DNA of 37,988 bases from Dokdonella sp. (GTDB lineage: Bacteria > Pseudomonadota > Gammaproteobacteria > Xanthomonadales > Rhodanobacteraceae), in the NCBI GenBank assembly GCA_016712865.1, contig JADJQH010000006.1, positions 1-37,988 on the forward strand, read 5' to 3'. A program made the position numbers and the translations under genes. Below, in pieces: positions 25,181 to 31,868 of this stretch (position 1 is the first letter of the stretch; each line of letters begins with the position of its first letter). The notes under the pieces were generated by a model. It worked only from the letters and a program-made list of their open reading frames with translations. It did no database searches and had not been told where the DNA came from.

Positions 25181-25686
25181 CGGTAACTCCACTTGTTACA
25201 GAAATCAGGACGGGCATCATTCCAGCCCACGCACTCGTCCCCAGAATAGCTATACGGAGCACTATCTACAAGAGGCGGTTGCGAGCACGTCAACTGCGCT
25301 GACTCTTGCGACCACTGCCAAGACAGCAATCCAGCGCCAAGGCCGCCCAGCGCCAGACCGACCGGGCCAGCGGCTAGGCCGCCCAGGGTCGCACCGGTGC
25401 CGATCCATCCTCCCAAGCGCGCGCCGCCGGCCAGTGCTTGGCAATTTTCGATATCTCCGGCATCCCGACGGCTCAGGGCGAACCCTTCCACTGCCAGCTT
25501 GGCGACCACTACGCCCGGAAAGCCGAAGGGGTGGATCTCCTCCGCGCCATCAACCACTTTCAGCACGACCCAAGACACGCTGGTATCCGCGACATGGGGC
25601 GCGAACCAGACCGGATCGGCCTGGGCGGCGGCGGGCGCGGCCATGCAGCCGGACAGCAGCAGGGCGGATAGCAGCGCGCGACTCAT
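25177..25686 (-). CDS. Lysis-region lipoprotein with glycine-zipper segment
   Basis: The 169-residue product starts MSRALLSALLLSGCMAAPAA, a short signal peptide with a lipobox at LLSGC. A Gly/Ala-rich hydrophobic stretch lies at about 95-125 (GGWIGTGATLGGLAAGPVGL), typical of glycine-zipper membrane segments. Several Cys residues near the C-terminus could pair. It overlaps the lysozyme stop (ATGA). It may be a membrane-anchored lysis or superinfection-exclusion factor. I do not know a specific family. Confidence 0.65.
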   Translation of the reverse strand: MSRALLSALLLSGCMAAPAAAQADPVWFAPHVADTSVSWVVLKVVDGAEEIHPFGFPGVVVAKLAVEGFALSRRDAGDIENCQALAGGARLGGWIGTGATLGGLAAGPVGLALGGLGAGLLSWQWSQESAQLTCSQPPLVDSAPYSYSGDECVGWNDARPDFCNKWSYR

Positions 25687-26201
25687 GGCCGCAGCCCGTC
25701 ACGCTCGAACAAATCACGTTCCGCCTTCCGGCGTCTTGTTAAGCCGCGCAAGGCGACCTTCTGGCCGGTCTTCGGGTCCGTGGCCTTGTCCCATCGCTCG
25801 AACTGCTGTGCGGCGGCGGCGTACCAATGTTGGTTCAGCAGGCGTAGGAGAGTGGAGCCTTTGAGCGCGCCTAGCCCGACATTGAAAGCAAAGCACACCA
25901 GGGCATCGAACATCGATTGAGTGATAGGCGCTGTCACCAATGAGTTGACGGCGGCGGCGAACCGTTCCAGGTCGCTACGCAGATCATCGGATTGAGCCAC
26001 CGTGAGCGGCTTCGAGAATCGCTCTCTAGGCAGGATTCGATGGCCCCAACCAATCGTGGGATGCCCGGCAAAGTCACAGTACGGCACCGAGGCCATGCCG
26101 CCTTGCGGTCCCTGCTCGAATTCGTGGAGCAGGTCCAGGGCGGCTTGGGATGGGGTCATCAGTTCAGGCATGGGCGACTCCATGGATTTGCTCATCATCA
26201 T
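25683..26201 (-). CDS. GH24 lysozyme (endolysin)
   Basis: The 172-residue product has the T4-type muramidase triad: catalytic Glu in LLHEFEQGPQG, Asp in YCDFAGHP and Thr in TIGWGHRI. DALVCFAFNVGLGALKGSTL and the C-terminal helix (RKAERDLFE) are standard GH24 segments. It cleaves peptidoglycan. No signal-arrest helix is seen, so export would need the downstream holin. Three ATG codons in a row make the exact start uncertain by two codons; AGGTG precedes them. Confidence 0.93.
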   Translation of the reverse strand: MMMSKSMESPMPELMTPSQAALDLLHEFEQGPQGGMASVPYCDFAGHPTIGWGHRILPRERFSKPLTVAQSDDLRSDLERFAAAVNSLVTAPITQSMFDALVCFAFNVGLGALKGSTLLRLLNQHWYAAAAQQFERWDKATDPKTGQKVALRGLTRRRKAERDLFERDGLRP

Positions 26202-26210
26202 ACACCTATT

Positions 26211-26525
26211 TTATATGTCCTCGAACACCCATCCCGCACCCTTTTTCCGCGAGGGTCGCGTGATGGCGATAATTCGAAACGGGAATTGTTCAGCGGCGAC
26301 TCGGGTCTTGGCGCGGGCATCGTCCCGCCAGTAGCCCTTGACCTCATGAAGCTCAATCTCGCCGCTGGCCAGCATCACCACGAAATCGGGTGTGTAGCTC
26401 ACCCCCTTGGCGATTCTAAGCGTGATCCCCTCGAATCGATACCAGAGCACCTCCCCGATACAGCGGCGCGTTTCCAGCAGATTTTCATAGTCCGCTTCCG
26501 TGGAGTTGCGGACCCCGGCTTTCAT
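26211..26525 (-). CDS. PD-(D/E)XK nuclease-like protein, DUF1064 type
   Basis: The 104-residue product contains YTPDFVVMLASGEIELHEVK followed by GYWRDDARAK and FPFRIIAITR. This has the D...E-x-K layout of small PD-(D/E)XK phage nucleases, and the WRDDA...K-x-A-A pattern is characteristic of DUF1064. Such proteins probably act in phage recombination or repair. Its start overlaps the stop of the truncated IscB frame by four bases, which suggests the IscB piece is fused to the end of the original upstream gene. Confidence 0.78.
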   Translation of the reverse strand: MKAGVRNSTEADYENLLETRRCIGEVLWYRFEGITLRIAKGVSYTPDFVVMLASGEIELHEVKGYWRDDARAKTRVAAEQFPFRIIAITRPSRKKGAGWVFEDI

Positions 26526-26843
26526 TCGGCCCAGGGCGAGGATGTCTGGTTTCTTGGGTTGCTCTGGATGGCCTGGCCACGATGGGTTAGGTTAGCGCCG
26601 AACAGGACGACCGCGCCCTGTTGCTCGAAATGTCCGACCAGCACGATGCCGGTCGTTTTGCTGCCGGGATCAATCTTGATCTCGACGGGTTGAACGTCGC
26701 CATCGGCGCGTTCTTTCAGGATAATGGTAAACGGCTGTTGCCGGTAGACGGCTGCCTTGCCGGCGGTCAGCAATTGCCGACCATGGCGGGGCGGCAGGGC
26801 ATCAGCGGCTTCTTCGTGCTACTCAAGACAAAACTGAATTCAT
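26522..26843 (-). pseudogene. iscB: IscB remnant: PLMP domain and RuvC-I only
   Basis: The long frame (26522-26773) reads LTAGKAAVYRQQPFTIILKE, then KIDPGSKTTGIVLV and LTHRGQAIQ. These are the end of the PLMP domain and the RuvC-I motif of IscB, an RNA-guided nuclease from IS200/IS605 elements. Upstream, in other frames, FVLSSTKKPLMPCRPA supplies the usual IscB opening. Joining the pieces needs single-base shifts at about 26838 and 26780. The ATG at 26843 has GGAG 7 bases upstream. The bridge helix, RuvC-II, HNH and RuvC-III are absent; the frame ends in unrelated residues. It cannot be an active nuclease. Confidence 0.75.
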
Positions 26844-26849
26844 CGGATT

Positions 26850-27082
26850 ACTCCGTCTCGAAAATCGGTAAGGGTCACCTCGCCAAGAGTGCAACGGTCG
26901 TTCAGGTTAAGGATTGGGGCATTCACCGCATCGCCCGTCATTCCCGTCACCCACAGTGCCGGCAACTGGTGAAGCATCGCCGGGTGTGTCGCTTTCGCGT
27001 CTCGTTGCATCGTCTACTCGTTAAAGTGGGCTGGTTAAGTCTCATCGCTGAAATCGGGGCGGTCATGGATGACCGTCACGAT
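26850..27082 (-). ncRNA. Candidate IscB omega-RNA (HEARO-like) leader
   Basis: The ~230 bases upstream of the IscB start contain no good gene and are rich in helices on the minus strand. CGGTCA/TGACCG lies at 27060-27075, a CGC-GAAA-GCG hairpin at 26990-26999, and CCGGC/GCCGG pairs flank a loop at about 26955-26985, with CACCC/GGGTG available outside. IscB omega RNAs (the HEARO RNAs) are encoded directly 5' of iscB, so position and structure fit. I have not matched it to the consensus. The 3' end of the gene stopping at 27083 would be the natural guide source. Confidence 0.5.
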
Positions 27083-27340
27083 TCAGCACGGCGGCGACTC
27101 AACAGCCTCCATTTTCGCAATCTCTTCAAACATGGCATTGACGGCGGCAACGATCAGCGGCCATTCTTCATAACCCACGCTTATCCGGCACCGGCCATCG
27201 TCGTGATGTTGGGAAAGATCGACAAATAACCCGCCGCCCTCGTCATCGATTGAAACAGTGGTAGCTTCTTCGCAATAAATCGGTTGGCCCACCGGTTTAA
27301 CGATCAACGAGTTCGTGTGCAAACTATATTTCCCGCTCAT
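27083..27340 (-). CDS. Small hypothetical phage protein
   Basis: The 85-residue product (MSGKYSLHTNSLIVKPVGQP at the start; GGGLFVDLSQHHDDGRCRIS and LIVAAVNAMFEEIAKM later) has a beta-rich body and a C-terminal helix. It starts 17 bases inside the preceding VRR-NUC gene. It ends exactly where the candidate IscB leader begins, so the IscB element probably landed just after this gene. No family recognised. Confidence 0.65.
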   Translation of the reverse strand: MSGKYSLHTNSLIVKPVGQPIYCEEATTVSIDDEGGGLFVDLSQHHDDGRCRISVGYEEWPLIVAAVNAMFEEIAKMEAVESPPC

Positions 27341-27765
27341 GATTCATTTCCTCTTCAGCCAGAACGGCTTTAATCCCATCCGCGAATAAAACATTCTTCG
27401 CGTCGCTAAAACTGCGCACGACCGCCGCGATACCGCCGCCATCCCGAACCGCTGCGAGATATTCAAGCTGTCTTTGGTGGGTTTTTCATTGTGCCGTTTC
27501 ACCTCCAAAGCAAAGAACTGGCCACCCATTAGCATCCCGCTTAAATCCGCTTTGCCTTTGCTGCGCGGAATCTTGCCCCGCAAATAGAGAAAGTAGAACC
27601 GCAGCACCCGCCCCGACGGGTTTTTCATGCCGCCGCCGTTGGATCGCTCAAACCCCCTGCTCGCCCCCGCGCCTGTTCGACCCGCAGGTAATCGATGATT
27701 TGGCCTTGGATGTCCTGTTCCAGAGGATTGACTGGTGTGAGGCGGAATGGGTGTTTTGTGGTCAT
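27324..27765 (-). CDS. VRR-NUC domain nuclease, split by two one-base shifts
   Basis: Three frames joined give a continuous protein: MTTKHPFRLTPVNPLEQDIQ/GQIIDYLRVEQARGR, then FERSNGGGMKN...SKGKADLSGMLMGGQFFALEVK, then QLEYLAAVRDGGGIAAVVRS. This is a VRR-NUC (PD-(D/E)XK) nuclease with catalytic D-(S)-G...E-V-K residues. The needed shifts are in a G run near 27645 and an A run near 27478, consistent with homopolymer errors. The start overlaps the methyltransferase stop as ATGA. A second VRR-NUC protein is encoded at 32497-32853. These proteins are standard in phage replication/recombination blocks. Confidence 0.7.
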
Positions 27766-29810
27766 AGGCTTTGCATCGCCGCCGTGATGAAAATCGCCGC
27801 GACCTGCGGAACAATTGCATTCCCGTATCCTTTCAGTCGCATGGTTCGCGCTTCCGCCGATTGATCTGCATCTGGTACCATGCTTCGATTGCCGCATCGC
27901 ACCAAGCCTTTGGGTATCCCATCAACCAGCGGGAAAATGCCGGGTTGAGACGGCCTTGATTTTCCGTCTGAGCATGTGAGCCATTCGAGTTGACCCCAAG
28001 GACTTGACGGCCTAACAGCGCGTTGACTGGAGTATTCTGGAGTGTCGTTGCTCCGTCCTTCCAGTCCCGTGATGTCGGAGTTGCCCATAAGGTCAACGTC
28101 ACCGCGCCCGCCAATGTCGTTCCGCCAGTCTGTCCTTGCGTACGGGTATCCTTGTGTTGCGCGCCGCTCGTTACTGTTGGCGTTGGCCACCCAGAACAAG
28201 CGCTGCCTTCGATGAGGCGCTCCCGCGCCGCAAGCTGGCAAATCCGCCGCCCCAACGGCGTAGTCTTCGTCTTCCAAGTCAGCGAATACATGATCGATCC
28301 ATGCGAGGCCATTAATTCCGGCAACCTGCTCACCAAAGACGCTTGCAGGGCGGCACTCTCGGATGAGGCGGAAGAACGTAGGCCATAAGTGGCGATCATC
28401 TTCGCAGCCACGCTGCTTTCCCGCCGTGGAGAACGGTTGACAGTTGTGAACGACGATCCCGTCTGCGGTGTAGCTTTCATCTTCATCGACTGCAAGGTTG
28501 TAGACGGTGTGGGTACCGGCGGGCTCAACGGAGCGGACGAGTCCCCATCCGTGTCGTCCAAGCAATCGAAAAGACCTGACTGTCTCATACGCGGTCACCT
28601 TGTAGGATGGGCGTTCCGAAACCGGCCGACCGTCGATCACCGCCTGCCGCTGGTTGTTGATCACCCGGATTGATGCGGACGCCCCAAGCTGGTTCAGCAG
28701 TACCCGAACGCCGATCGCAAGCGCCTTCGACACTGTCGTAAACACACGCACTCGGCCACCGCCGCGCTTCCCTGTCTCCTCGTGCCCATCCGCTAGTAGG
28801 TAGCCATCCAAGAACGCGCGGCGGTACTCCTCGGGCATCCCGTAGAGCCATGCGGGAATCTTCTTGCCGTGGGCGTACTCCCCAAACTGCTCACGGAGCC
28901 ACCTAACAAAATGCTTGGAGCCGCACCGGATGCGGGACGAGGTCGGCTCCAGCGTGGCCTTCCCAAGCAACTTGGCCCCAGCGAACAACTGCTCCAGCAG
29001 GTCCGCATCGCCGACAGCTCCGCAGAGGAACACATGGTCGCGGGACACCCACCCGTCCCCGATCCAGTAGCCGAGGAACCGCGCGAAACCGGGCGACCAA
29101 ACGTCCGCAGCGTTGGCGCCCCGCACGTCAATGCGTCCATCTCGGATCGCTTCGGTCCGCGCTGCGGCCGCCTCCTCGACGGTGCCGAACAGACCGACGT
29201 AAACTGGCTTCCCCCCCTTGTCACCCTTGACCCGATACCCCTTCGACGCCTTGTCGTAGAAGTGCCCCTTGGCGGTCGGCACCATGGCGGGCACAGGCAC
29301 CTCAGGGACTTGGGCCACGTTCGCCCACCGTCGCCCTTTCAGGTCTTTGGCCTCGCACCACTCATCATTGCCAACGAGGAACGGGTGTCCTGGCGTGCAG
29401 ACGAGGCCGTGGTGCCCCTGCCCCTTCACGACCACGCACTCGGCCACATCGGAGCCGACTTCTAGGACGGCACGGAATCGGCCCTGGTGGGTCAGCACCA
29501 AGTCCCCGACGGCAACCGTCTCAATGGGCTTGTACCCATCGGTGGTCAGCACAAGCGTGCCAGCCGGGAAGCATGGACAACTTCCAGACCAAACAGGTCG
29601 GTGATCGGGCCATCCGGCGAGCCGCAGCGCGAGGCTCCATCCGCCGATTCCGGCGAAGAAATGACCTTGTTGGTATCCTCGTAGGTCGTCTGGCTGTACT
29701 TCGACAATGCTACGTTCATCAACATCACCCGGCGCGATATGGCCAGCGGCTATTAGATTTCGTAGCCATTGCGCGGCATGAGGATCGATTTCGTTGTAGT
29801 AGGTCGGCAT
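27762..29810 (-). CDS. dcm: DNA cytosine-5 methyltransferase precursor with internal intein
   Basis: The 682-residue precursor is one open frame. Extein motifs: motif I HFFAGIGGWSLALRLAGW (about residues 50-67), motif IV SGSCP|CQPFSTAGKQRG split by the intein, motif VI-like VFGEQVAG (about 491-498), motif VIII RRQRLFWVA (about 534-542) and motif X GYGNAIVPQVAA (about 661-672). After splicing (removal of residues 80-456) the enzyme would be ~305 residues, with a short target-recognition region, as in phage orphan methylases that protect DNA from host restriction. The catalytic Cys is residue 457, the first C-extein residue. The gene stop overlaps the VRR-NUC start. Confidence 0.92.
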   Translation of the reverse strand: MPTYYNEIDPHAAQWLRNLIAAGHIAPGDVDERSIVEVQPDDLRGYQQGHFFAGIGGWSLALRLAGWPDHRPVWSGSCPCFPAGTLVLTTDGYKPIETVAVGDLVLTHQGRFRAVLEVGSDVAECVVVKGQGHHGLVCTPGHPFLVGNDEWCEAKDLKGRRWANVAQVPEVPVPAMVPTAKGHFYDKASKGYRVKGDKGGKPVYVGLFGTVEEAAAARTEAIRDGRIDVRGANAADVWSPGFARFLGYWIGDGWVSRDHVFLCGAVGDADLLEQLFAGAKLLGKATLEPTSSRIRCGSKHFVRWLREQFGEYAHGKKIPAWLYGMPEEYRRAFLDGYLLADGHEETGKRGGGRVRVFTTVSKALAIGVRVLLNQLGASASIRVINNQRQAVIDGRPVSERPSYKVTAYETVRSFRLLGRHGWGLVRSVEPAGTHTVYNLAVDEDESYTADGIVVHNCQPFSTAGKQRGCEDDRHLWPTFFRLIRECRPASVFGEQVAGINGLAWIDHVFADLEDEDYAVGAADLPACGAGAPHRRQRLFWVANANSNERRATQGYPYARTDWRNDIGGRGDVDLMGNSDITGLEGRSNDTPEYSSQRAVRPSSPWGQLEWLTCSDGKSRPSQPGIFPLVDGIPKGLVRCGNRSMVPDADQSAEARTMRLKGYGNAIVPQVAAIFITAAMQSL
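27833..28588 (-). CDS. Overlapping out-of-frame ORF, C-terminal part of a WPTP/RWLMGYP family protein
   Basis: In a second minus-strand frame through the methyltransferase C-extein a 251-codon ORF runs without stops. It carries motifs I recognise from many phage hypothetical proteins: ASLVSRLPELMASHGSIMYS, LTWKTKTTPLGRRICQLAAR, GWPTPTVTSGAQ, WATPTSRDWKDG, NTPVNALLGRQV and LNPAFSRWLMGYPKAW. Its ATG at 28588 lies inside the intein coding region, 6 bases after AAGGTGA (28595-28601). The first ~45 residues are intein shadow. The methyltransferase frame is certainly coding; whether this one is also translated, or mirrors methylase conservation, is open. Confidence 0.45.
   Translation of the reverse strand: MRQSGLFDCLDDTDGDSSAPLSPPVPTPSTTLQSMKMKATPQTGSSFTTVNRSPRRESSVAAKMIATYGLRSSASSESAALQASLVSRLPELMASHGSIMYSLTWKTKTTPLGRRICQLAARERLIEGSACSGWPTPTVTSGAQHKDTRTQGQTGGTTLAGAVTLTLWATPTSRDWKDGATTLQNTPVNALLGRQVLGVNSNGSHAQTENQGRLNPAFSRWLMGYPKAWCDAAIEAWYQMQINRRKREPCD
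28443..29573 (-). mobile_element. LAGLIDADG intein in the methyltransferase
   Basis: Residues 80-456 of the precursor (377 aa) form a complete intein. Block A is CFPAGTLVLTTDGYKPIETV with nucleophile Cys80; block B is VCTPGHPFLVG. The homing endonuclease has RFLGYWIGDGWV (block C), KKIPAWLYG (block D) and RRAFLDGYLLADGH (block E), both acidic residues present. Block F is HTVYNLAVDEDESYTADG and block G is VVHN followed by Cys457. All splice residues (C1, block B His, His-Asn end, +1 Cys) are intact, so splicing and homing both look functional. The insertion lies between Pro and the catalytic Cys of the PC motif. Confidence 0.93.
29546..29728 (-). CDS. Overlapping out-of-frame ORF, N-terminal piece of the same protein cut by the intein
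   Basis: In the frame matching the 27833-28588 ORF (allowing for the 1131-base intein, a multiple of three), the N-extein encodes MNVALSKYSQTTYEDTNK, then SPESADGASRCGSPDGPITD and LFGLEVVHA. ADG..CGSPDGPTTDLFG is the usual N-terminal signature of the WPTP/RWLMGYP proteins. The frame enters the intein DNA at 29573 and stops at 29546. Thus the intein, which protein splicing removes from the methyltransferase, would split this second product into two pieces. Confidence 0.35.
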   Translation of the reverse strand: MMLMNVALSKYSQTTYEDTNKVISSPESADGASRCGSPDGPITDLFGLEVVHASRLARLC

Positions 29811-29878
29811 GGCTTCTGGTTAGATTGAATTAGTGGGTTTGAATTGGTTGCTGCCAGTCCATGCATACAACAAGGGCA

Positions 29879-30247
29879 TCATGCCTCTAGGTCAGTCCAG
29901 CCGCCGCTGCGCGCAAGTCGGATCAGTTCTTTCCCAAGCCTTGCGGCTTCATCCGGCGTAATTTCCATGTCCCGGCTTCCTTCGATCTTAATAAGATCGC
30001 CTTTTGTGCTGAGCACGCCTTCCGCGAATACATCCTCGCCTCGCGCACCGTAGATGCGAGTCACCTGGATTTTTTGGTCATGGCCAGCCATTGCGCCATC
30101 CCGATACCCGGATAAAAAGGCATCGATGACGAGGTGCGGAATCATGCGCTTGGGATCGACAATCCCATAATCAGCTATTGGTTCCCTAAGTGATTCCCAG
30201 CAGTTGATGGCTTTTTTCAAAAGTTCGGGGATGTTTTCTTTAGTCAT
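29879..30247 (-). CDS. Hypothetical phage protein
   Basis: The 122-residue product (MTKENIPELLKKAINCWESL at the start; PHLVIDAFLSGYRDGAMAG and DEAARLGKELIRLARSGGW later) is mostly helical with a central beta segment (IQVTRIYGARGEDVF). A TTG three codons upstream is an alternative start. It lies between the tnpB insertion and the methyltransferase gene, 68 bases before the latter. I do not recognise the family. Confidence 0.65.
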   Translation of the reverse strand: MTKENIPELLKKAINCWESLREPIADYGIVDPKRMIPHLVIDAFLSGYRDGAMAGHDQKIQVTRIYGARGEDVFAEGVLSTKGDLIKIEGSRDMEITPDEAARLGKELIRLARSGGWTDLEA

Positions 30248-30294
30248 CGGTTTCAACCTATTTTCCTAATAGCTTGCGCAATTCATCCCGCGCT

Positions 30295-31590
30295 TTATTG
30301 AGCGGCTCTAATGCATGATTGAGAGCGCCGGAAACTCATCGAACTCGAAGACATACGCTGCCCGGTCCATGCCGTCGGCTCAAACATCGGTTCGGTGAAT
30401 TTTTCGGCGTCGGTTCGCGATTCATCGCGGGTGTCGGGGTCATGCCCCGGCAAGTTCTTGCCCGCTCCACGCGCTTTTAGTCCCCTGTTCCCCAGGGTAC
30501 TGAACTTCAGGATATTTTTGGCGGCGTTCTCGTCACGATCATGGCGGGTGCCGCAATCGGGACACGTCCATTCCCGAACCCGCAGCGTCATTTTTTCCTG
30601 GTAGGAGCCGCACTCCGAACAGGTTTTGCTGCTCGGCGCCCAGCGGTCTATCACTTCGATTTCCCGACCGTACCACGCGGCTTTATATTCCAACTGCCGG
30701 CGAAATTCGCCCATACCCACGTCGGCAATCGCGCCCGCGAGGTGGTGATTCTTCACCATGCCCTTGACGTGCAAATCTTCGATGGCGATGCCGTCCGCTT
30801 GGCGAATGAGCGCGGTCGTGGTCTTGTGCAAGAAGTCGGCACGGCTGGCGGCGATATGGGCGTGAATCTTGGCGACCTTGGCCCGCTGGCGGTTGCGCCG
30901 GTTGCTGCCCTTCTTCATCCGAGACAGCCGGCGCTGTTGCCGCTTGAGGTGTTTCAGACGGCGCTTGAGGTGGCGGGGGTTGCCGGTCTTTTCGCCATCG
31001 CTGGTTACGGCAACATCCTTGATCCCCAGGTCAACCCCGATCACGGTTCCAGTTTTCGGAAGCGGCTGAATATCCACCTCACACGAAAAGCTCACGAAGT
31101 AGCGACCGCTGGCGTCTTTGGAAACGGTCGCCATTTTCGGGATACCCGCTGGCATCTGACTCCAACGCACTTTGACAAAGCCGAGTTTGGGCACCTTCAG
31201 GAATTCGCCCGCGCCATAGGTGCTTTGAATGTGGCGTTGGTCGAGGGTGTAGCGAACCGATTGACGATCCCACTTCGATTTGAAGCGGGGATACTTTCCG
31301 CGCTTGGCAAAGAAGTTTTGAAACGCCTTGTCCTGGTCAATCAGGGCTTGCGTCAAACAGCATGCGGCGCTATCGGCCAGCCACGGGAATTCGGTTTTCT
31401 TCCAGACGGTCACTTGCCGAGCGAGCGAGACATAGTTGTGCTTCTCTTGGCGTTCCTTGTAAGCCGTGCTTCGCATGTCCAAACAGCGATTCCACACGAA
31501 CCGGGCGTTTCCGAATTCAACCGCCAATTGATGACGCTGGGCAGCAGTCGGGTAAAAGCGGAATTTGTAGGCGCGTTGTCTAGTAACCAT
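30295..31590 (-). CDS. tnpB: TnpB RNA-guided nuclease
   Basis: The 431-residue product is a full-length TnpB. It has the N-terminal YKFRFYPTAAQRHQLA motif, then RuvC-I VIGVDLGIKDVAV (Asp ~187), RuvC-II GIAIEDLHVKGM (Glu ~271), zinc ribbon CSECG/CPDCG (Cys ~324, 327, 343, 346) and RuvC-III RHDRDENAAKNIL (Asp ~353). All catalytic residues are present, so it should cut DNA guided by an omega RNA made from the end of its gene. Two small hairpins in the gene's 3' part (GGGG-catga-CCCC type and CGCGAT/ATCGCG, about 30415-30450) may belong to it. The last ~30 residues look like read-through into a phage gene. No tnpA. Confidence 0.93.
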   Translation of the reverse strand: MVTRQRAYKFRFYPTAAQRHQLAVEFGNARFVWNRCLDMRSTAYKERQEKHNYVSLARQVTVWKKTEFPWLADSAACCLTQALIDQDKAFQNFFAKRGKYPRFKSKWDRQSVRYTLDQRHIQSTYGAGEFLKVPKLGFVKVRWSQMPAGIPKMATVSKDASGRYFVSFSCEVDIQPLPKTGTVIGVDLGIKDVAVTSDGEKTGNPRHLKRRLKHLKRQQRRLSRMKKGSNRRNRQRAKVAKIHAHIAASRADFLHKTTTALIRQADGIAIEDLHVKGMVKNHHLAGAIADVGMGEFRRQLEYKAAWYGREIEVIDRWAPSSKTCSECGSYQEKMTLRVREWTCPDCGTRHDRDENAAKNILKFSTLGNRGLKARGAGKNLPGHDPDTRDESRTDAEKFTEPMFEPTAWTGQRMSSSSMSFRRSQSCIRAAQ

Positions 31591-31591
31591 G

Positions 31592-31627
31592 CTTGTTATT
31601 GTATTATCCTATGCAATACAAAACAAG
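31592..31627. promoter_or_regulatory. Long palindrome between tnpB and the RHH gene, likely operator
   Basis: The left arm is CTTGTT-a-TTGTATT (31592-31605) and the right arm AATACAA-AACAAG (31615-31627), so 13 bases pair on each side with one extra base in the left arm and a 9-base centre. It fills the short gap between the two divergent starts (31590 and 31637). Ribbon-helix-helix proteins bind such inverted repeats, so autoregulation and control of tnpB are the obvious guess. Confidence 0.65.
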
Positions 31628-31636
31628 AGGTTTTCT

Positions 31637-31801
31637 ATGAAAAAGTCAGCAGCCGTCACCATTCGCCTTACCCCGGAACTCAAGACCTTATTGGTCAAGC
31701 GGGCGCAAGAACAGCATCGCAGCATCACGCAATATCTGGAGTGGCTGGTTATGCAAGATGCCGCTGCGGCGCGAACCGCCCCGAAAAACCGGCGCGGATA
31801 G
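31637..31801 (+). CDS. Ribbon-helix-helix DNA-binding protein, divergent from tnpB
   Basis: The 54-residue product (MKKSAAVTIRLTPELKTLLV, KRAQEQHRSITQYLEWLV) has the Arc/MetJ-type fold: a beta strand AVTIRL, helix PELKTLLVKRAQEQ, turn, and helix SITQYLEWLVMQ. AAGAGG lies 6 bases before the ATG at 31637; an in-frame ATG at 31589 would run through the palindrome and overlap the tnpB start. The partner tnpB starts 46 bases away on the other strand. Small RHH proteins repress their own and neighbouring promoters, so a TnpB regulator is likely. Confidence 0.8.
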   Translation: MKKSAAVTIRLTPELKTLLVKRAQEQHRSITQYLEWLVMQDAAAARTAPKNRRG

Positions 31802-31836
31802 CACATCAAGAACCGCCGGACGGGCTGCTCCGGGAG

Positions 31837-31868
31837 CCGTGCCCATCGCCCGGATGGCTGGGGCACGG
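31837..31868. repeat. Strong inverted repeat after the RHH gene
   Basis: CCGTGCCC (31837-31844) and GGGCACGG (31861-31868) are perfect 8-base arms around a 16-base loop. It lies in the 74-base gap between the RHH stop and the converging small gene. It may mark the right end of the tnpB-RHH insertion or act as a bidirectional terminator, though a U-run is missing. Confidence 0.45.

Noticed and set aside
30295-31590. TnpB as a nuclease-dead repressor (TldR-like)
   Set aside because: All three RuvC acidic residues and the zinc ribbon are present, so it should be an active nuclease.
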